Made by a program: the position numbers and the translations under genes. A stretch of 9,517 nucleotides of DNA from Phycisphaerae bacterium (lineage in GTDB: Bacteria > Planctomycetota > Phycisphaerae > UBA1845 > PWPN01): positions 1 through 9,517 of the forward strand of contig PWPN01000175.1 of NCBI GenBank assembly GCA_003557125.1. The letters are read 5' to 3'. How positions within the stretch are numbered: position 1 is the stretch's first letter; the number at the start of each line of letters is the position of its first letter. The notes below the pieces were generated by a model. The model searched no databases and was not told where the DNA came from. It worked only from the letters and a program-made list of their open reading frames with translations. Below are positions 6,764 through 9,517 of this stretch, in pieces.

Positions 6764-8488
6764 TCAACCCATCGCAATCCCGCCGCCTGTCGAACCGAAA
6801 TTGGCTGCGAGGTTGCTCAGCGCCATCAGGGAGGACTGTTGGGCCTGAAGGTCGGCCAAGGCCCGTTCCATCGCCTGGAATTGTGCGTAGAGCCGGGATT
6901 CCTTGAGATCCAGCAGGTTCTGCAAATGGTCGGCACGCCTCTCGAACTGCGCGACCCGATCGGCCAGACGCTGATTCTGCGTCGCCAGCAGGCCGCCGGC
7001 CGTCGTCGTGATCTGGTCGAGCGCAGCATTCATCCGGGCGGCAAAGCCCACGGGTTGGCCGGTACCGCCCTCCTCATCCGACTCCATGAGCGTAAAAAAT
7101 GTGCGGACCGCCTCGGGATCCTCGTTCAGGGCTGCGCGCAGCCTGCTTTCCCCGTCGATCACCGTCCCATTCGACAGCGTACGGCTCAGCGTCAGCCGCG
7201 GCGATCCGCCCGTCGAGTCGACCATGATCCCCAGCTCGCTGAGCCGATTGAACGCCATCGCATCGCCGCCGATGACCCGGTTGACGATCCCGAACAGGCG
7301 GCTCTGGATCTGGCGCACCGTACTGTCGCCGAGAAGAATGCCCTTCTGATTCGTTTCAGGCACGAAACGGGTGAGCTCGTTCATCCTGTCCATCGCGTCG
7401 TTGAAGGTCTTGATGAACGTTTTGACGTCGGTGACGCTCTTATCCACGTCGCGGTTGACGGTCACCTCGACAGGCTGGGCGCTCGTGCCGTGGAGCGTCA
7501 GCGTCAGGCCGGGGACGACATTCTCCAACGTATTCGAATCGCTCGTGATGACCACGGCGTGGGGGGACCCGGCCTGGCCGAGAACGACCTTCGCATCGGT
7601 CGCCTGCGAGAGTGTGGACAGCGACAAGGCAGGAACATCGCTTGCAAACAGGACACGGCCCTGCGTGCCGGCCGTCTTCGACGTGAGCACGAGTCGATAC
7701 GGAGTATCGCCGCTCCCGTCATTAATGATGCTGGCCGAGACGTTCGCGGAAGAGCCGTTGATCCTGGCGACGATATCATCGAGCGTATCGGTCGCGCTGA
7801 TGTCGATCGACCGTGCCAGCGAGCCGGCCAGGAGCCCCTCCGCGTCCGATTCGCCGCGTATCCCCAGTTCCGCAGCCGTCCTCCCGCCGTCCAGGTCGAT
7901 GACCGCCAGCGTGCCATCGCCGCCCGACGTATCGAGCAGCTCGATGCCATCGCCCGAGGCATTGATCCGGGCCGTCACGTTCATATTCAACCCGTTGATC
8001 GCGTTGATCACGTCACCGGCCGTCTTGTGAAGGCTCGCGCTGAGCGTCAGCGTCTGGCGGGCCCCAGCCGCATTGGTAATCTGAATCCGCCCGTAAGCAA
8101 AGGTCGAGCTCGGATTGAAATCCTCGAGGCGCGTCGCTTCGGTCACATACTGTTTTTGAAGATCGGCACTGACCAGCGCGCCCATGCCACCACCGCTCAG
8201 GCCAAGCGCGTCAGCCATCGCGCCCGAGGCTGCGAAATCCCCCGTGCCGCTCGTCAGGTCGGTGACGCGGATCCGCGTCCCGCCCGGATCGACTTCGGCA
8301 CGGAGCAGGCCCGTCGCATTGATCACGGTAAGAACATCCGACAGCGTCTGGGCACCGGAAAAGTCCAGGTCGTTGACCACCGTCCCGTCGCGTAGTGAAA
8401 ATTCGAGCGGGCCCACCTCGAGCCCCTGCCCGCCATTGAGCGTCGCGAGCAGCACCGTGTTCAGGCCGGCCAACAGGTCGCGACCCAT
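6764..8488 (-). CDS. fliD: FliD filament cap protein, C-terminal part downstream of an in-frame stop
   Basis: Hook-associated protein 2 caps the growing flagellar filament and helps flagellin fold into place. From the ATG at 8488 this frame gives 574 residues, but the same frame is open back to 8515, directly after a TAA, so this is the continuation of the upstream segment and not a complete FliD. It holds IN-type modules at about residues 16-80, 121-189 and 223-274 (the last with ISATDTLDDIVARING), then a FliD_C domain from about 350 (VTDVKTFIKTFNDAMDRMNEL) with a heptad-like helical end (LADRVAQFERRADHLQNLL and SRLYAQFQAMERALADL). No FliD_N domain is present and no Shine-Dalgarno lies near the ATG, so independent translation would need reinitiation 27 bases past the stop. 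Stop TGA; fliS follows. Confidence 0.85.
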   Translation of the reverse strand: MGRDLLAGLNTVLLATLNGGQGLEVGPLEFSLRDGTVVNDLDFSGAQTLSDVLTVINATGLLRAEVDPGGTRIRVTDLTSGTGDFAASGAMADALGLSGGGMGALVSADLQKQYVTEATRLEDFNPSSTFAYGRIQITNAAGARQTLTLSASLHKTAGDVINAINGLNMNVTARINASGDGIELLDTSGGDGTLAVIDLDGGRTAAELGIRGESDAEGLLAGSLARSIDISATDTLDDIVARINGSSANVSASIINDGSGDTPYRLVLTSKTAGTQGRVLFASDVPALSLSTLSQATDAKVVLGQAGSPHAVVITSDSNTLENVVPGLTLTLHGTSAQPVEVTVNRDVDKSVTDVKTFIKTFNDAMDRMNELTRFVPETNQKGILLGDSTVRQIQSRLFGIVNRVIGGDAMAFNRLSELGIMVDSTGGSPRLTLSRTLSNGTVIDGESRLRAALNEDPEAVRTFFTLMESDEEGGTGQPVGFAARMNAALDQITTTAGGLLATQNQRLADRVAQFERRADHLQNLLDLKESRLYAQFQAMERALADLQAQQSSLMALSNLAANFGSTGGGIAMG

Positions 8489-8515
8489 ACGTTGGTTGCC
8501 GCTGTCGAAGGCCCC

Positions 8516-8518
8516 TTA
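8516..8518 (-). other. In-frame TAA inside the fliD repeat linker
   Basis: Minus strand codons read GAC CTG GGG ATC TAA GGG GCC TTC GAC. Upstream, AARDLGI matches the ends of other modules (AAADLGI twice, TAAELGI once). Downstream, in the same frame, comes GRDLL and then LNGGQGL, as in the linker that follows the first module (GRDLVLL, then LNDGNGL). The codon at this place in the other modules is GCC, GCG or CGC. A single substitution from GAA, AAA, CAA, TCA or similar would explain it. Confidence 0.9.
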
Positions 8519-9517
8519 GATCCCCAGGTCGCGGGCAGCCTTGGATTCGTTGAGCGCTTCGACCGTCGCGGTCCCCCCCCCGCTCGTGTGGTCGATGAGC
8601 ACGAGCCCGTTCCCGTCGATCGCGACGGACAGGTCGCCGTCGTTGCCGGCCGCATGTTCGATCGCCCGCATCACCGTGCCGAGCGTTTCGATGCGGTAGA
8701 CGACTGAACTGCTGATCGTGTTGTTTTCCGTGTTGACCGCGATACCGAGGTCGGCCGCGGCATGACCGGTCACATCCTCGATGATAAGGTTCGAGGCGTC
8801 CCCCGTCGTCGCGTCATGGATCACGAGCCGCGACCCGGAAATGGCTGAGATCGTCACGCCGATGTCGGCCGCCGACAGCGCGTTCCGCACGTCCTGGATC
8901 GTCCGGGCCTCGGTCAGATCGATCTCGGCCTGTTGCCCGTCGCGATTCGTGATGCGAATCGTGCCGGTGCGTACGCCCGCCCCGTCGTTGAGCAGCGCCA
9001 ATGGCGTGTTGAAAGAAGGCTGGGCGGTCAGATTGACATCGAAGCTCTTGCCGTCGGCCAAGGTGATCCGCATGTCGGCCAACGACTTATGGAAGCGCAG
9101 GCCGTTGCCGTCGTTGAGCTGCCGCAGACGCGTCGACTCGGCCAGCAGCACGAGGTCGCGGCCGAGGAGGCTGTCGGTCGCAGTGCTCCCGGCGATCCCC
9201 AGATCGGCCGCCGCCCGCCCCTCACCCAGGTCCATGATCCGAAGCTCGGAAATTGTCGAGCCGGTGAGATCGTCGATCCGCAGCGCATCGCCCTGAACGC
9301 TCGCGCGGACGCGGGCGGTCGCCTGGCTGTTGATCGCCTGGAGAACGTCGTCGATCGTCGTGGCGGCCGTCAGATCGATGTCGGCCGATCCGCCCGCGCG
9401 GTCGGTGATGCGGATCACGCCTCGGCCGACGCCCGCTCCGCCATTGAGCACATTCAGCGAGGTGGCCGGGGCGACATCGGCGCGGGCCGACTCGAAGGTC
9501 AATGCGCCGGCACCAAG
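8516..9517 (-). CDS. fliD: FliD filament cap protein, repeat-bearing middle part; 5' end outside the window, ends at in-frame TAA
   Basis: The frame is open from the window edge (333 residues) to TAA at 8518-8516; a start near 9502 is only an internal codon, since the frame continues upstream. Two clear flagellin hook IN modules occur: LNVLNGGAGVGRG to RIDDLT (21-85) and ALLNDGAGVRTG to IHDATTG (174-239). Between them is a shortened module, RQLNDGNGLRF to DVNLT (132-164), which stops before the usual T-IxDVxxAIN half. Each module closes with AA(A/R)DLGI. The stop falls exactly after the third such DLGI, at the first linker residue. No FliD_C domain is reached in this piece, so alone it could not cap a filament. 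Joined with the downstream part the protein would exceed 916 residues, about twice the enterobacterial cap (roughly 470). Confidence 0.82.
   Translation of the reverse strand, partial: LGAGALTFESARADVAPATSLNVLNGGAGVGRGVIRITDRAGGSADIDLTAATTIDDVLQAINSQATARVRASVQGDALRIDDLTGSTISELRIMDLGEGRAAADLGIAGSTATDSLLGRDLVLLAESTRLRQLNDGNGLRFHKSLADMRITLADGKSFDVNLTAQPSFNTPLALLNDGAGVRTGTIRITNRDGQQAEIDLTEARTIQDVRNALSAADIGVTISAISGSRLVIHDATTGDASNLIIEDVTGHAAADLGIAVNTENNTISSSVVYRIETLGTVMRAIEHAAGNDGDLSVAIDGNGLVLIDHTSGGGTATVEALNESKAARDLGI
8573..8581 (-). repeat. Run of nine G on the coding strand of fliD
   Basis: Nine consecutive G encode three glycines in HTSGGGTATV, 54 bases before the in-frame TAA. The frame is correct on both sides by comparison with the DTSGGDGTLAV module, so the run has its proper length in this sequence. 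It is a possible slippage or sequencing-error site. Confidence 0.7.

Larger units (their letters stand above)
7667..9457 (-). repeat. Array of diverged flagellin hook IN modules encoded in fliD
   Basis: Protein-level repeats, each starting with LN(G/D)G-G or an equivalent strand, followed by (R)I(Q/R)ITN-(A/D)G, a TI-DV--AIN helix and a strand ending D-T-G, then often AADLGI. Approximate DNA positions are 9263-9457, 9023-9124 (truncated), 8801-8998, 8249-8443, 7922-8128 and 7667-7822. DNA identity between units is modest, so these are old duplications rather than recent ones. The modules probably form the exposed D2/D3-type outer surface of the cap. Confidence 0.7.

Noticed and set aside
6644..8395. 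Plus-strand open frame of 583 codons opposite fliD, and a similar 410-codon frame at 4717-5949 opposite the TPR gene
   Set aside because: Both lie antisense to well-supported genes, have no family motifs and no convincing ribosome site, and mirror the GC codon bias of the real strand.
8516..8518. UAA used as a sense codon in a recoded genome
   Set aside because: serA, the aminotransferase and the TPR gene in this window end with TAA at family-correct positions, so the codon is a normal stop here.

Overview
This is a GC-rich window in which every supported gene lies on the minus strand, so transcription runs from position 9517 towards 1. The gene content is chromosomal housekeeping plus the end of a flagellar cluster: an unusually long FliD filament cap with serial flagellin hook IN modules, FliS, an exported TPR protein, an AlaC-type aminotransferase, HisH, a long-form SerA, a YhcH-family protein and the start of a glycosyltransferase. 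The module-rich FliD and the N-terminal motif of the glycosyltransferase remind me of Planctomycetota, possibly Phycisphaerae. That assignment is inference from memory of these families; there is no rRNA or other marker gene here.

Region 9517-6764 is fliD, entering from outside the window. Its reading frame is interrupted by one in-frame TAA at 8518-8516. Coding sequence on both sides is in the same frame and matches the same repeat family. The frame then continues to a normal FliD C-terminus and stop at 6764. Region 6659-6174 is fliS, the flagellin export chaperone. A gap of about 266 bases (5908-6173) follows, with a good sigma70-like promoter directed at the TPR gene (5907-4579).

Region 4521-1012 is an amino-acid block. 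The alaC-like aminotransferase has a TATAAT box only 6 bases from its ATG and no Shine-Dalgarno, which suggests a leaderless message. hisH starts at GTG 8 bases after the aminotransferase stop. serA follows after about 55 bases. Then come a yhcH/nanQ/tabA-type gene (962-516), a gap carrying a perfect 7-bp palindrome that looks like a dispersed repeat or weak terminator, and the N-terminal 124 residues of a GT4-like glycosyltransferase (372 to 1).

No mobile element, CRISPR array or RNA gene was seen, and there is no stretch over 300 bases without a gene. I do not see a new multi-gene system. The most notable observation is the clean in-frame stop inside a repeat linker of FliD. It could be a nonsense mutation, an assembly error, a gene split, or a stop that is read through.
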